Of a stretch of DNA of 61,984 bases, positions 8,031 to 18,031 are shown piece by piece. The notes under the pieces were generated by a model. That model did no database searches. It saw nothing but the letters and a program-made list of their open reading frames with translations, and was not told the DNA's origin. Position 1 is the first letter of the stretch. Every line of letters begins with the position of its first letter. Both the position numbers and the translations under genes were made by a program. The DNA lies in the NCBI RefSeq assembly GCF_009799925.1, contig NZ_WELK01000008.1, positions 1-61,984 on the forward strand, given 5' to 3'. The DNA comes from Pseudomonas sp. R-28-1W-6. GTDB taxonomy: Bacteria > Pseudomonadota > Gammaproteobacteria > Pseudomonadales > Pseudomonadaceae.

Positions 8031-8549
8031 ATGACTCGTATCGCCGCTCTCACTCTGGAACAGGCACCCGCTGGCTCACGCGCTTCCCTCGAAGGCATCC
8101 AGAAGGGTCTCGGATTTATTCCCAATGCCTTTAAGACATTGGCGCATGCACCGGCTGCATTGACTGGCTATCTGGCTCTGGCGCAAGCCCTGGGCAAGAG
8201 CTCACTGAGCGCTGCCGAACGCGAAGTTGCAGCGCTGGCGACCTCGCAAGTCAACGGCTGCGACTACTGCATCGCGGCCCACTCGTTCTTCGGTGCGAAG
8301 AGCGGTTTGGGCGAGGAAGACATTCGCCAGGCCCGCTCAGGCAAGCTGAGCGCAATTGCCACGCTGACCCGGCAGATCACCGAGAGCCGCGGCCAATTGA
8401 CTGATGCTCAGATAGCCGCTGCGCACGAAGCCGGCCTTGCCGATGGCAAGATCGTTGAAGTGGTCGCCCAGGTGGCGCTGTTAACCCTGACCAATTACCT
8501 GAACAACATCGCTGCCACCGATATCGACTTCCCACCGTCGGCACACTGA
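8031..8549 (+). CDS. AhpD-like alkylhydroperoxidase / carboxymuconolactone decarboxylase family protein
   Basis: A 172-residue protein with the core of the AhpD/CMD family. The redox motif CDYCIAAH has C77, C80 and H84, preceded by E64 of the AEREVAALATSQ helix. The proton-relay glutamate and CxxC suit peroxidase activity fed by a thiol donor. ATG 8031 has a CTGGAGAACACCC ribosome site, and the longer frame from 7965 has none. The glutaredoxin gene starts 13 bp after the stop, so the pair is probably one operon in which glutaredoxin could reduce the disulfide (inference). Confidence 0.92.
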   Translation: MTRIAALTLEQAPAGSRASLEGIQKGLGFIPNAFKTLAHAPAALTGYLALAQALGKSSLSAAEREVAALATSQVNGCDYCIAAHSFFGAKSGLGEEDIRQARSGKLSAIATLTRQITESRGQLTDAQIAAAHEAGLADGKIVEVVAQVALLTLTNYLNNIAATDIDFPPSAH

Positions 8550-8562
8550 GAGGGCCATCACC

Positions 8563-8817
8563 ATGAGCCAAGTGACCATTTACACCACGCAGCATTGCCC
8601 GTACTGCCTCAACGCAAAAAGTCTGCTGTCGCGCAAGGGGGTTAAGGCGGTCGAAATTGACGTTGAGACCTCACCCCAGCGTCTCGCGGAAATGCTGCAG
8701 CGCTCCAAGCGCAGAACTGTCCCGCAGATATTCATTGGCGACAGGCATGTCGGTGGTTTTGACGATCTGGCTGGCCTTGAGCGCAAGGGCGAACTGGATG
8801 CCTTGCTGCATGCTTGA
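8563..8817 (+). CDS. Glutaredoxin (GrxC type)
   Basis: An 84-residue glutaredoxin of standard length. It has active site HCPYC (C12, C15), the TVPQIF cis-proline segment and HVGGFDDLAGLERKGELDAL for glutathione binding. It reduces disulfides or glutathione mixed disulfides in the cytoplasm. The gene lies directly after the AhpD-like gene, suggesting it serves as that enzyme's reductant. A pseudomonad normally has a housekeeping grxC elsewhere, so this is probably a dedicated extra copy and I leave the symbol blank. Confidence 0.93.
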   Translation: MSQVTIYTTQHCPYCLNAKSLLSRKGVKAVEIDVETSPQRLAEMLQRSKRRTVPQIFIGDRHVGGFDDLAGLERKGELDALLHA

Positions 8818-8828
8818 TGTTCTGATGT

Positions 8829-8864
8829 GCTCAGGCTGGCACCACCATCCTGAGCATATCTTTT
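8829..8864 (+). terminator. Rho-independent-like terminator after the glutaredoxin gene
   Basis: GCTCAGG (8829-8835) pairs with CCTGAGC (8849-8855) around a 13-nt loop, followed by ATATCTTTT. It starts 12 bp after the stop codon. Confidence 0.55.
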
Positions 8865-9054
8865 GTGCATTTGACTCAGCACAGCCAAACGCCGGGCCGA
8901 AATGGCGCAACAGGCCTCGGCGCTTTCCCGTAGGCGCCTAGAGCCGCTGTCAAATCCTGGCCTGAGTGGAAGCCACGCAGGGTGCATTCAATTGGCATAA
9001 CAGTAGTTGGCGCGATAAATTATCGGCAACTGTCCTGTGCTGCTGGAGAACGCC

Positions 9055-9504
9055 ATGGCCACGCAAGACCCTTGCGCCGAACTGCTGCTCGATAACCAGC
9101 TGTGCTTTGCCCTGTATTCGACTTCGCTGCTGTTGACCAAGGTCTACAAGCCGCTGCTGCAGGAACTGGGCCTGACCTACCCGCAGTACCTGGCGATGAT
9201 GGTGCTCTGGGAAGGGGATGGCATCACCGTAGGCGATATCAGCAGCCGCCTGTTGACCGACCCCGGCTCCGTCACCCCATTGCTCAAGCGCCTGGAGGCT
9301 GAGGGCTTGCTCAAGCGCACTCGCAGCAGTGTCGACGAGCGTGTGGTCGAGCTGTTTCTCACCGATAAGGGCCGCGATCTGCGCGAGCAGGCCAAGCGCA
9401 TCCCCGGCTGCATTCTCACCGCTACCCAGCAATCTGCTGCGGAACTCGGCGCCCTCAAGGCTGAACTGGTCGCTCTGCGCAGCAGCCTGCAACAGGCCGT
9501 GTAA
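9055..9504 (+). CDS. ohrR: OhrR, MarR-family organic peroxide sensor and repressor
   Basis: A 149-residue MarR-family protein. The peroxide-sensing cysteine is in LLDNQLCFALYSTSLLLTKV (C17). The conserved tyrosines follow in VYKPLLQELGLTYPQY, then a winged helix (GDISSRLLTDPGSVTPLLKR and the DERVVELFLTDKG wing). Oxidation of the cysteine by organic hydroperoxides releases the repressor from DNA. ATG 9055 has a GGAGAACGCC ribosome site; the in-frame 9037 start gives an N-terminus unlike the family. It lies upstream of a secreted peptide gene and ohr, with a paired operator in between. Confidence 0.95.
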   Translation: MATQDPCAELLLDNQLCFALYSTSLLLTKVYKPLLQELGLTYPQYLAMMVLWEGDGITVGDISSRLLTDPGSVTPLLKRLEAEGLLKRTRSSVDERVVELFLTDKGRDLREQAKRIPGCILTATQQSAAELGALKAELVALRSSLQQAV

Positions 9505-9670
9505 GCACCCGGGCGACGAGCCGGTCGCCCGCGCCGGCAGCCTCGCCGGCCATATCACCCTTAAGCGTTAATTCCCGCGCCGCTCAACGATTTCGCCCCG
9601 CCGCCCCGCTCGCAAACAACGCGCAACAGCCCGTCATTCCTCGCTTATGCCTGAGTAGGGCAGCGCTTAT

Positions 9671-9750
9671 CGCTAAATTTTTAGAAATATATCTTGCGCG
9701 CTAAATTTATTGGTACTAGAGTTCGCTCCGTAGAACTGATTAGCGCGCAA
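9671..9750. promoter_or_regulatory. Candidate OhrR operator region for the peptide-ohr operon
   Basis: In the 326-bp gap after ohrR, TTGCGCGCTAA (9694-9704) and TTAGCGCGCAA (9740-9750) form a perfect 11-bp inverted repeat 35 bp apart. Each arm is itself near-palindromic around GCGC. An extra CGCTAAATTT (9671-9680) repeats the 3' half of the first arm (9699-9708). The AT-rich stretch between them would suit a promoter. The rest of the gap shows nothing else I can name. Confidence 0.65.
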
Positions 9751-9830
9751 AATATTGGCGCGAAGTCGCAACGGAGACCGGCAGTTATCTGCACCTGATC
9801 CAACAACCCCGAGAGTCGTGGAGAACCGTA

Positions 9831-9950
9831 ATGAAAACCCTGATTGCCTTCACCGCCCTTGTTGTTCTTTCCGCCCCGGTTCTGGCTGACGACAGCCAGG
9901 CAGACGGCAAAGGCCTTTACCCGCACTGGTTGATCAGCCACGAAGGTTGA
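9831..9950 (+). CDS. Small exported peptide (39 residues) between ohrR and ohr
   Basis: This short ORF starts at ATG 9831 after a GTGGAGAACC ribosome site and ends with TGA at 9950. It reads as a textbook signal peptide, MKTLIAFTALVVLSAPVLA, with predicted cleavage after VLA. The mature peptide would be about 20 residues, opening DDSQADG and containing LYPHWLISHE. It sits 63 bp before ohr and downstream of the OhrR-type operator, so it should be peroxide-inducible. I do not recognise the family. Small pseudomonad secreted peptides of this shape often sit beside stress genes, but the function is unknown. Confidence 0.7.
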   Translation: MKTLIAFTALVVLSAPVLADDSQADGKGLYPHWLISHEG

Positions 9951-10013
9951 TCGCCAGTGGACACCGCAACGCTCTAAACAAACCCAGCCAAACAGCTCAA
10001 GAGGATTACCACC

Positions 10014-10442
10014 ATGTCGATTCAAACCATTGCTTACCGTGCCTATGCAGAAGCCACCGGCGGCCGTGACGGCCGTGCCATCTCCTCCGACGGCGTGCTC
10101 GACGTCGCCCTGACCACTCCGAAAGAACTCGGCGGTGCCGGTGGCCAGGGCACCAACCCGGAGCAGCTGTTCGCGGCGGGCTACTCGGCCTGCTTTATCG
10201 GCGCGATGAAGTTCGTCGCTGGCCGCGACAAGCTGGCGATGCCAGCCGACGCCTCGATCGAAGGTGTCGTGGGCATCGGCGCTATCCCCAACGGTTTCGG
10301 CATCGAAGTCGAACTGCGCATCAGCCTGCCGGGCATGGACCGCGAGCAAGCGCAGACCTTGATCGACCGTGCGCACATCGTTTGCCCGTACTCCAACGCC
10401 ACCCGCGGCAATATCGACGTCACCCTGACGCTGCTCGACTAA
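10014..10442 (+). CDS. ohr: Organic hydroperoxide resistance protein Ohr
   Basis: A 142-residue OsmC/Ohr-family peroxidase. The peroxidatic cysteine C60 is in YSACFIGAM and the resolving cysteine C124 in [13 protein letters not shown]. The catalytic glutamate is in [12 protein letters not shown], and an arginine lies in the [11 protein letters not shown] loop. Ohr reduces alkyl and fatty-acid hydroperoxides with lipoylated donors in the cytoplasm. A GAGGATTACC ribosome site precedes ATG 10014. Two exported hydrolases follow on the same strand. Confidence 0.97.
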   Translation: MSIQTIAYRAYAEATGGRDGRAISSDGVLDVALTTPKELGGAGGQGTNPEQLFAAGYSACFIGAMKFVAGRDKLAMPADASIEGVVGIGAIPNGFGIEVELRISLPGMDREQAQTLIDRAHIVCPYSNATRGNIDVTLTLLD

Positions 10443-10587
10443 GCCTCGGCCTCACTGCTCAGGCCCAGCACCGCAAGCCCGGTGCTGAGCCTGACAAACC
10501 CGCAGCCTGTCCGAGCACCCATGCAGAAATGCAGATCAGCTTTCGGCCTGCCGCAGCATCAATCTGATTCAGAGAAAGGAGTTCACC

Positions 10588-11391
10588 TTGCGTACTTTCC
10601 CGCTGATTAAAACCGCCATTGCCAGCACCGCCCTGGCCCTGGGCGTAATGGGGTCCGCCCTTGCAGGGCAAAGCGCCGGCGACAAGCCAACAGTTGTACT
10701 GGTGCATGGCGCATTTGCCGAGTCCGCCAGCTGGAACGGGGTCGCCACGCAACTGTTGGCCCAGGGTTACCCGGTAATAGCCGCCGCGAACCCGCTGCGC
10801 GGGGTCAAGTTCGATGCTGACTACGTGGCCAGTATCGTCGAGCACACCAACGGCCCGGTAATTCTCGTCGGCCACTCCTATGGCGGCTCGGTCATCTCCA
10901 ATGCCGTGCAGGACAACCCGAACGTGAAGGCCTTGGTGTATGTCGCCGCATTCGCCCCCGACAAAGGCGAGACTGCCGTCGAACTGTCTGGCCGTTACCC
11001 CGGCAGCACCCTGGGGCCAACCCTGGGCGCGCCTGTGACCTTGCAGGACGGCAACAAGGACCTGTACATCCAGCAGGGTAAGTTCGCCCAGCAGTTTGCG
11101 GCCGATGTCGCCGCGCCCGAAGCGGCGCTGATGGCGGCAAGCCAACGCCCCATTACCGAACACGCCCTGCATGAAGCCTCAGGCGATCCGGCCTGGAAGC
11201 AACTGCCGTCCTGGTTCATCTATGGCTCGGCAGACAAGAACATTCCGGAAGCCGCGCTGAAGTTCATGGCAGAGCGCGCCGGGTCGAAGAAAACCGTGAC
11301 TGTCCCTGGAGCCTCGCATGTGGTGATGACCTCCAACCCAGAGAAAGTCGCGGCCTTGATCATTGAAGCTGCCGAACAAACCGCCAACTGA
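10588..11391 (+). CDS. Exported alpha/beta hydrolase
   Basis: A 267-residue hydrolase starting at TTG 10588 behind AGAAAGGAG. A signal peptide (about residues 1-27, ending GSALA-G) predicts export. The oxyanion turn is HGAFAESASW. The catalytic triad is S97 in VGHSYGGSV, D216 in YGSADKN and H244 in GASHVVM. This salicylate-esterase/hydroxynitrile-lyase-like group acts on unknown esters. It is 145 bp after ohr and 159 bp before a second exported esterase. A role on oxidised lipids is inference from the neighbourhood only. Confidence 0.88.
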   Translation: MRTFPLIKTAIASTALALGVMGSALAGQSAGDKPTVVLVHGAFAESASWNGVATQLLAQGYPVIAAANPLRGVKFDADYVASIVEHTNGPVILVGHSYGGSVISNAVQDNPNVKALVYVAAFAPDKGETAVELSGRYPGSTLGPTLGAPVTLQDGNKDLYIQQGKFAQQFAADVAAPEAALMAASQRPITEHALHEASGDPAWKQLPSWFIYGSADKNIPEAALKFMAERAGSKKTVTVPGASHVVMTSNPEKVAALIIEAAEQTAN

Positions 11392-11550
11392 TCCTGGGGT
11401 TAACGCCCAGCCATGGGGCCTTTAGCGCCCCATGGCCCAGCCCCCAAGGTCAGGCGCTCGTCACGGCGTGATCAGCCGTTGTCCCGCTGAGAACGCCCAT
11501 GGGGCCTATCCCGATCTGAATCGCCACGATCTCATTCAAGGAGCAATACC

Positions 11551-12561
11551 ATGACCCGTATTCTTGTTTCCGGCCTGCTGGCTCTCGCGGTCAACAGCGC
11601 CTTCGCTGCCGGTAGTCCCGGAGTGGAAACCACCACTCAAGGTTTCCTCAATGCCCTCGCCGCTGGCGGTGGCACGCCGTTGGAACAGATGACGCCCCAA
11701 GACGCCCGCGCCGTATTGGTCGGTGCGCAGGCTGGGGTCAAGGTTGATGTATCCGGCATCAAGGTGGTCGACAAGACCATCGAGGCCGGTGGCCAGTCGA
11801 TCCAGCTCAAAGTGGTCCGTCCAGCCGATGCCAAGGGCACGCTGCCGGTCTTCATGTTCTTTCACGGCGGCGGCTGGGTACTCGGTGACTATCAGACCCA
11901 CGAACGCCTGATCCGAGACCTGGTGGTGGGCTCTGGCGCTGCGGCGGTGTATGTCGATTACACCCCGTCACCGGAAGCCACATACCCGACCGCCATCAAC
12001 CAGGCCTACGCGGCAACCCAATGGGTGGCGCAGAACGGCGCGCAGATTGGGGTTGATGGCAAGCGTCTGGCAGTCGCCGGCAACAGCGTAGGCGGCAACA
12101 TGGCCGCAGTGGTCAGCCTGCTGGCCAAGGACAAAGGCACCCCGGCGATCAAGTTCCAGCTGTTGCTGTGGCCGGTAACCGACGCCAACTTCAACAATGC
12201 CTCCTACAACCAGTTTGCCGAGGGCCACTTCCTCAGCAAGAGCCTGATGCAGTGGTTCTGGAACAACTACACCACGGATCCGAAACAGCGCGCCGAGATC
12301 TACGCCTCGCCGCTGCAGGCATCGGTAGAACAGCTGCAAGGCTTGCCGGACACCCTGGTGCAGACCGCCGAGTTCGACGTATTGCGTGACGAAGGGGAGG
12401 CCTATGCGCGCAAGCTGGATGCAGCCGGGGTCAAGGTGACCTCCGTGCGCTACAACGGCATGATCCACGACTTCGGTTTGCTCAACGTGATCAGCCAGAT
12501 CCCAGCCACGCAAAGCGCCATGCAGCAAGCCGCTGCCGCGCTGAAAGCCAAGCTCAAGTAA
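11551..12561 (+). CDS. Exported esterase/lipase of the hormone-sensitive lipase family
   Basis: A 336-residue protein with a signal peptide (MTRILVSGLLALAVNSAFA). The HSL-family signature HGGGW is at 105-109. The catalytic residues are S179 in AGNSVGGN, D276 in AEFDVLRDEGEAYA and H306 in GMIHDFG. It starts at ATG 11551 after CAAGGAGCAATACC. The family hydrolyses short acyl esters; here it would act in the periplasm or outside. It ends the ohr-side gene string, and a hairpin at 12579 follows. Confidence 0.92.
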   Translation: MTRILVSGLLALAVNSAFAAGSPGVETTTQGFLNALAAGGGTPLEQMTPQDARAVLVGAQAGVKVDVSGIKVVDKTIEAGGQSIQLKVVRPADAKGTLPVFMFFHGGGWVLGDYQTHERLIRDLVVGSGAAAVYVDYTPSPEATYPTAINQAYAATQWVAQNGAQIGVDGKRLAVAGNSVGGNMAAVVSLLAKDKGTPAIKFQLLLWPVTDANFNNASYNQFAEGHFLSKSLMQWFWNNYTTDPKQRAEIYASPLQASVEQLQGLPDTLVQTAEFDVLRDEGEAYARKLDAAGVKVTSVRYNGMIHDFGLLNVISQIPATQSAMQQAAAALKAKLK

Positions 12562-12578
12562 CCCGCTGCACGATCAAG

Positions 12579-12607
12579 CGCCCCAGTACGTTCAGCGTGC
12601 TGGGGCG
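12579..12607 (+). terminator. Strong hairpin after the HSL esterase gene
   Basis: CGCCCCAGTACG (12579-12590) pairs with CGTGCTGGGGCG (12596-12607), a 12-bp stem with one wobble and a 5-nt loop. A run of seven T begins 15 nt later at 12622. It separates the accessory block from the cysI promoter region. Confidence 0.6.
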
Positions 12608-12826
12608 TTCTGCCGTGTCGATTTTTTTGGGTGCTCGCCTGCCGCGACTCTCGGCTGATACCTGATCCATTAGCGCTATGCCACTCTGTTTCATACGCCG
12701 TAGAGCCGCCTCACGGCATCTGCTCCGTATTTTCATCGCCAATCTGAGTCTGTTCTGTTTGCGCCTTGCCAGGCCATAGTCTGCTCCTCTTGAACCCGCC
12801 TTGCGGGTGGCTGACGAGGTGGCGGA

Positions 12827-14490
<1,664 letters not shown>

Positions 14491-14494
<4 letters not shown>

Positions 14495-14973
14495 ACAACC
14501 TGATCAGGCTGGTGGATGGCGCGGCGCGGCTGGTTGACGACGATCCCTGGCAGCTGCTGCGCGAGGAGCTGGAGCCGGCCGGGGCAGGGCCGCTGATTGT
14601 GCCGCTGGCGCAGTGGCGGCAGCGCCGCGACCCGGCGCAGGGCCTGTGGCTGGCGCCCGACGATGATGCCGAGAGCCTGCGCGAGTGGCTGCCGCACTTG
14701 CCGCTGATCGCCGTGGACTTCCCGACTTTCCGCGACGGCCGCGGCTACAGCCAGGCCTACCTGCTGCGCACGCGCCTGGGCTGGGGCGGCGAGCTGCGTG
14801 CGGTGGGCGATGTGCTGCGCGACCAGCTCAGCCATATGCGCCAGTGCGGTTTCGACAGCTTTGCCGTGCGCGCCGACAAGTCGGCGCAGGACGCGCTCAA
14901 GGGCCTGGCCGGCATGAGCGTGCTCTATGGCCGCTCGGTGATCGAGCCGCGGCCGCTGTTCCGCCGCCGCTGA
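14491..14973 (+). CDS. DUF934 protein, cysI partner
   Basis: A 160-residue DUF934 protein. Typical segments are LPLIAVDFPTFRDGRGYSQA, RTRLGWGGELRAVGDVLRDQ and LSHMRQCGFDSFAVRADKSA. Its ATG overlaps the cysI stop (ATGA at 14491-14494), so the two are translationally coupled. The family is consistently linked with sulfite or phosphoadenylylsulfate reduction genes. It has been proposed as an oxidoreductase-associated or electron-supply factor, but the biochemical role is not settled. Confidence 0.92.
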
Positions 14974-14987
14974 GTTCTTCTAGGAGC

Positions 14988-15032
14988 GCCGCGCGCACCG
15001 CTGAGCACGCACAGGCCTGCGGTGCGCGCGGC
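14988..15032. repeat. Perfect 14-bp inverted repeat after the cysI operon
   Basis: GCCGCGCGCACCGC (14988-15001) is mirrored exactly by GCGGTGCGCGCGGC (15019-15032) around a 17-nt loop. It is preceded by TAGGAGCG, a string common at the start of pseudomonad REP-like elements. It is the only structure I see in the 314-bp gap 14974-15287 and could end cysI transcription. Confidence 0.6.
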
Positions 15033-15287
15033 AAGCACCGTCCAAGCACTGGGTGCTACCCCTTGGTTGCCGGGCTAAGCCGCGCCTGCCGGCTTGGAAA
15101 CTTTCGCGCCTGTGAACCACTCCTGACCTGTCGCTCAGCAAGAAAGCCATCTATACCTGAAAAGTACGCCAGTACCTCTTGGGCGTAGAGCTGCGGGCGC
15201 CTTGTTGTTCTCACCCAGGCACGAGGGCATGACGTTCGTGTGCAGGTCGCTCCGGCTGCTCGCGCACCCAGATCAGGAGAAAGGGAT

Positions 15288-17735
15288 TTGATCAGTGCGA
15301 AGACCCGGGGCCGGCGCAGGCGTGCCACCTCCCAGCTGCTGCGGCTGGTGTGGCCCTTTGTCGTGGTGGTCCTGCTGCAGTCGTTGCTGGCCGGCGGCAG
15401 CCTCTACCTGCTGTCCGCCGTGCGCGGCTACGTGGGCGGCGAGAGCCTGTGGTCGAAAGGCCTGAAGGATGCCATCCACCATCTCGATCTCTACGCGCAA
15501 ACCCAGTTTCCCGAGCATTTCCAGGCCTACCGCGAGGCGGTAGCCGTGCCGCTGGGCGACCATGCCTTTCGCCTGGCGATGAGCCGGGTCCCGCCCGATC
15601 TGCCCGCGGCGCGGGCCGGCATCCTGCAGGGCAAGAACCACCCGGACGATGTCGAGGCGATGATCTGGCTGTTCCGCCACTTCCAGAACGTCAGCTACCT
15701 GCGCCAGGCCATCGAGCAGTGGACCCTGGGCGACCGCTATATCGGCGAGCTGACCGCGCTGGCCGCCGAGGTGCACGCCAGCGTCGCCCGCGGCCAGCCA
15801 AGCTCGCGCCAGGTGATCGACTGGCAGGCGCGTATCGAACTGATCAACGACGGTGCCACGCCGGCGGCGGAGGCCTTCTCGAGCATTCTCGGCGAGGCCT
15901 CGCGGGTGGTGCTGCGTCTGCTGATCGGCCTCAATCTGCTCGTCGCCATCCTGCTGATCGGCCTGGTGCTGCTGCGCACGCGCAAGCTGCTGAACCAGCG
16001 CCAACGGGCCGACCACGCCCTGGAACGCGAGAAACTGCGCGCCCAGGTGACCCTGGCGGCGATCGGCGATGCGGTGATCAGCCTCGACCGCCAGGGCCTG
16101 ATCGCCTACATGAACCCCACCGCCGAGCAGCTCACCGGCTGCCGGGTCGAGCAGGCTCGCGGTCAGGCCTTCGATGCGCTGTTCTCGATAGTCGACGAGC
16201 AGCCCGGCGCCGCCAGCGAGCCGCTGCTGCAGGCGCTGCTGGCCGGCAACAGCCGCAGCATCTGCGACCACAGCAAGCTGATCGTGCGCCCGGACGGCAG
16301 TGCGGTGGCGGTCAACCTGGTCGGCACGCCGATCCTCAGCGAAGGCCGGGTGAGTGGCGCGGTGATGGTGCTGCACGACATGACCCGCGAGCGCCAGTTC
16401 GTCGCCAGCCTGTCCTGGCAGGCCAGCCACGATGCGCTGACCGGCCTGGTCAACCGCCGCGAGTTCGAATACCGCCTGGCCCAGCTGCTGGAGCGCCTGC
16501 AGCACGAGCACCGCCGCCATGCGCTGATGTACCTCGACCTGGACCAGTTCAAGCTGGTCAACGACACCAGCGGCCACGCCGCTGGCGACGAGCTGCTGCG
16601 CCAGGTCTGCGGCGAGCTGCAGCACCACCTGCGCGAGGGCGACACCCTGGCCCGCCTGGGCGGCGACGAGTTCGGCATCATCCTGGAGAACTGCCCGGCG
16701 GAGGCCAGCGAACGGATTGCCGAGGCCTTGCGCCAGTCGGTGCAGGACCTGCGCTTCGTCTGGGGCGGGCGGCCCTTCGCGATCAGCGTCAGCATCGGCC
16801 TGGTGCAGATCAGCGAAGGCCACAGCAGCCTGGAATCGCTGCTGCGCACCGCCGACATGGCCTGCTACTCGGCCAAGGAAAAAGGCCGCAACCGCGTGCA
16901 TGCCTACCAGCCGGACGACTCCGAGCTGTCCCAGCGGGTCGGCGAGATGGGCTGGGTGCAGCGCATCCACTCGGCCCTGCAGGAAGACCGTTTCCGCCTC
17001 TATGCCCAGCGCATCCTCGCCCTGGGCGAGGAGCCGGGCGGCGTGCACATGGAAATCCTCCTGCGCCTGGAGGACGAGGACGGCCAGCTCATCGAACCCG
17101 GCAGCTTCATCCCGGCGGCCGAGCGCTACGGCCTGATGCACAGGATCGATCGCTGGGTGCTGCGCAGCACCCTGCAGGCCCTGGCCGAGCAGCTGGCCAG
17201 CGGCGCCCTGCAGGACAACGCCACCTGCGCCATCAACCTGTCGGGGACGAGCATCGGCGACGCCGAGTTCCTCGACTTCATCCGCGAGCAGTTCGCCAGC
17301 CAGCCGGTGCCGCCGCGGATGATCTGCTTCGAGATCACCGAAACCACGGCGATCACCAACCTGGCCGAGGCCACCCGTTTCATCGGCGAGCTCAAGGGCC
17401 TGGGTTGCCGCTTCTCGCTGGACGATTTCTGCGCCGGCATGTCGTCCTTCATGTATCTCAAGCACCTGCCAGTGGACTACCTGAAGATCGACGGCAGCTT
17501 CGTCCGCGACCTGCTGGAAGACCCCATCGATCGGGTCATGGTCGAGGTGATCAACCATATCGGCCATGTCATGGGCAAGCTGACCATCGCCGAGTTCGTC
17601 GAGTCGGCGGAGATCCTCCAGGCCCTGCGCGAAATCGGCGTCGACTACGCCCAGGGCTACGTGGTCACCCGGCCGCAGCCCTTCGCCGTGCTTGCCGCGG
17701 CGCTGGCGCAGGAGCTGGCGGTGCCGGCCGACTAG
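15288..17735 (+). CDS. Membrane-bound PAS-GGDEF-EAL protein (c-di-GMP turnover)
   Basis: An 815-residue protein with TTG 15288 as start, chosen because AGGAGAAAGGG lies just upstream. There are two membrane helices (about 17-42 and 203-232) around a periplasmic domain of about 160 residues, then a coiled linker and a PAS domain. The GGDEF domain has an intact GGDEF motif near 458 and an RxxD inhibitory site (REGD) five residues before. The EAL domain has MEILLRL as its signature, and NLSGTS, ITETT, LDDFCAGMSS, LKIDGSF and AEFVES supply the metal and catalytic residues. Both cyclase and phosphodiesterase appear active. The periplasmic ligand is unknown. Confidence 0.92.
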   Translation: MISAKTRGRRRRATSQLLRLVWPFVVVVLLQSLLAGGSLYLLSAVRGYVGGESLWSKGLKDAIHHLDLYAQTQFPEHFQAYREAVAVPLGDHAFRLAMSRVPPDLPAARAGILQGKNHPDDVEAMIWLFRHFQNVSYLRQAIEQWTLGDRYIGELTALAAEVHASVARGQPSSRQVIDWQARIELINDGATPAAEAFSSILGEASRVVLRLLIGLNLLVAILLIGLVLLRTRKLLNQRQRADHALEREKLRAQVTLAAIGDAVISLDRQGLIAYMNPTAEQLTGCRVEQARGQAFDALFSIVDEQPGAASEPLLQALLAGNSRSICDHSKLIVRPDGSAVAVNLVGTPILSEGRVSGAVMVLHDMTRERQFVASLSWQASHDALTGLVNRREFEYRLAQLLERLQHEHRRHALMYLDLDQFKLVNDTSGHAAGDELLRQVCGELQHHLREGDTLARLGGDEFGIILENCPAEASERIAEALRQSVQDLRFVWGGRPFAISVSIGLVQISEGHSSLESLLRTADMACYSAKEKGRNRVHAYQPDDSELSQRVGEMGWVQRIHSALQEDRFRLYAQRILALGEEPGGVHMEILLRLEDEDGQLIEPGSFIPAAERYGLMHRIDRWVLRSTLQALAEQLASGALQDNATCAINLSGTSIGDAEFLDFIREQFASQPVPPRMICFEITETTAITNLAEATRFIGELKGLGCRFSLDDFCAGMSSFMYLKHLPVDYLKIDGSFVRDLLEDPIDRVMVEVINHIGHVMGKLTIAEFVESAEILQALREIGVDYAQGYVVTRPQPFAVLAAALAQELAVPAD

Positions 17736-17817
17736 GGCCCGGGCGCCGCCGGCCGAGCCATTCGCCACCCCGTTCCAGCCCCTGCGACAGCGGCGCTGGC
17801 AGGCTGGCGTACCGCCC

Positions 17818-17835
17818 TGTAAACAAATCATTACG
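17818..17835. promoter_or_regulatory. Candidate PhhR/TyrR box upstream of hpd
   Basis: TGTAAA-CAAATC-ATTACG fits the TyrR-type consensus TGTAAA-N6-TTTACA at nine of the twelve fixed positions. It shares GTAAA-N-AAAT-N-ATTACG with the phhA-phhR box at 38754. It lies 196 bp before hpd within the 296-bp gap after the GGDEF-EAL gene. No other clear signal is seen in that gap. Confidence 0.65.
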
Positions 17836-18031
17836 CGGGCGGGTGGGGAACAGGCCGTCGGCCGGCTTTTTGGCAGCTGTCAGGAATACTTGCCAGATCG
17901 GCCGACCAGCCGGGCTTACTGCGCCCTCGGGGCGGCTTGTTCGCACCCCGGCCGCGGGTTGTCATGGGGCTATCCACAGCGCGCTGCCGGCAGGGCAGGG
18001 CGCATGCCTACAACAACAACGAGGAGGCCGG

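Noticed and set aside
1..12600. Prophage or integrative element with integrase
   Set aside because: No integrase, transposase, phage structural gene or tRNA attachment site is visible. Only the cysI repeats suggest recombination.
17040..17070. Degenerate EAL domain because the motif reads EIL
   Set aside because: E-x-L variants with A, V or I in the middle occur in active phosphodiesterases. The other metal and catalytic segments (NLSG, ITET, LDDF, LKID, AEFVES) are present.
15273..17831. An 852-codon antisense frame opposite the GGDEF-EAL gene
   Set aside because: Compositional shadow of the GGDEF-EAL gene with no ribosome site or motif.
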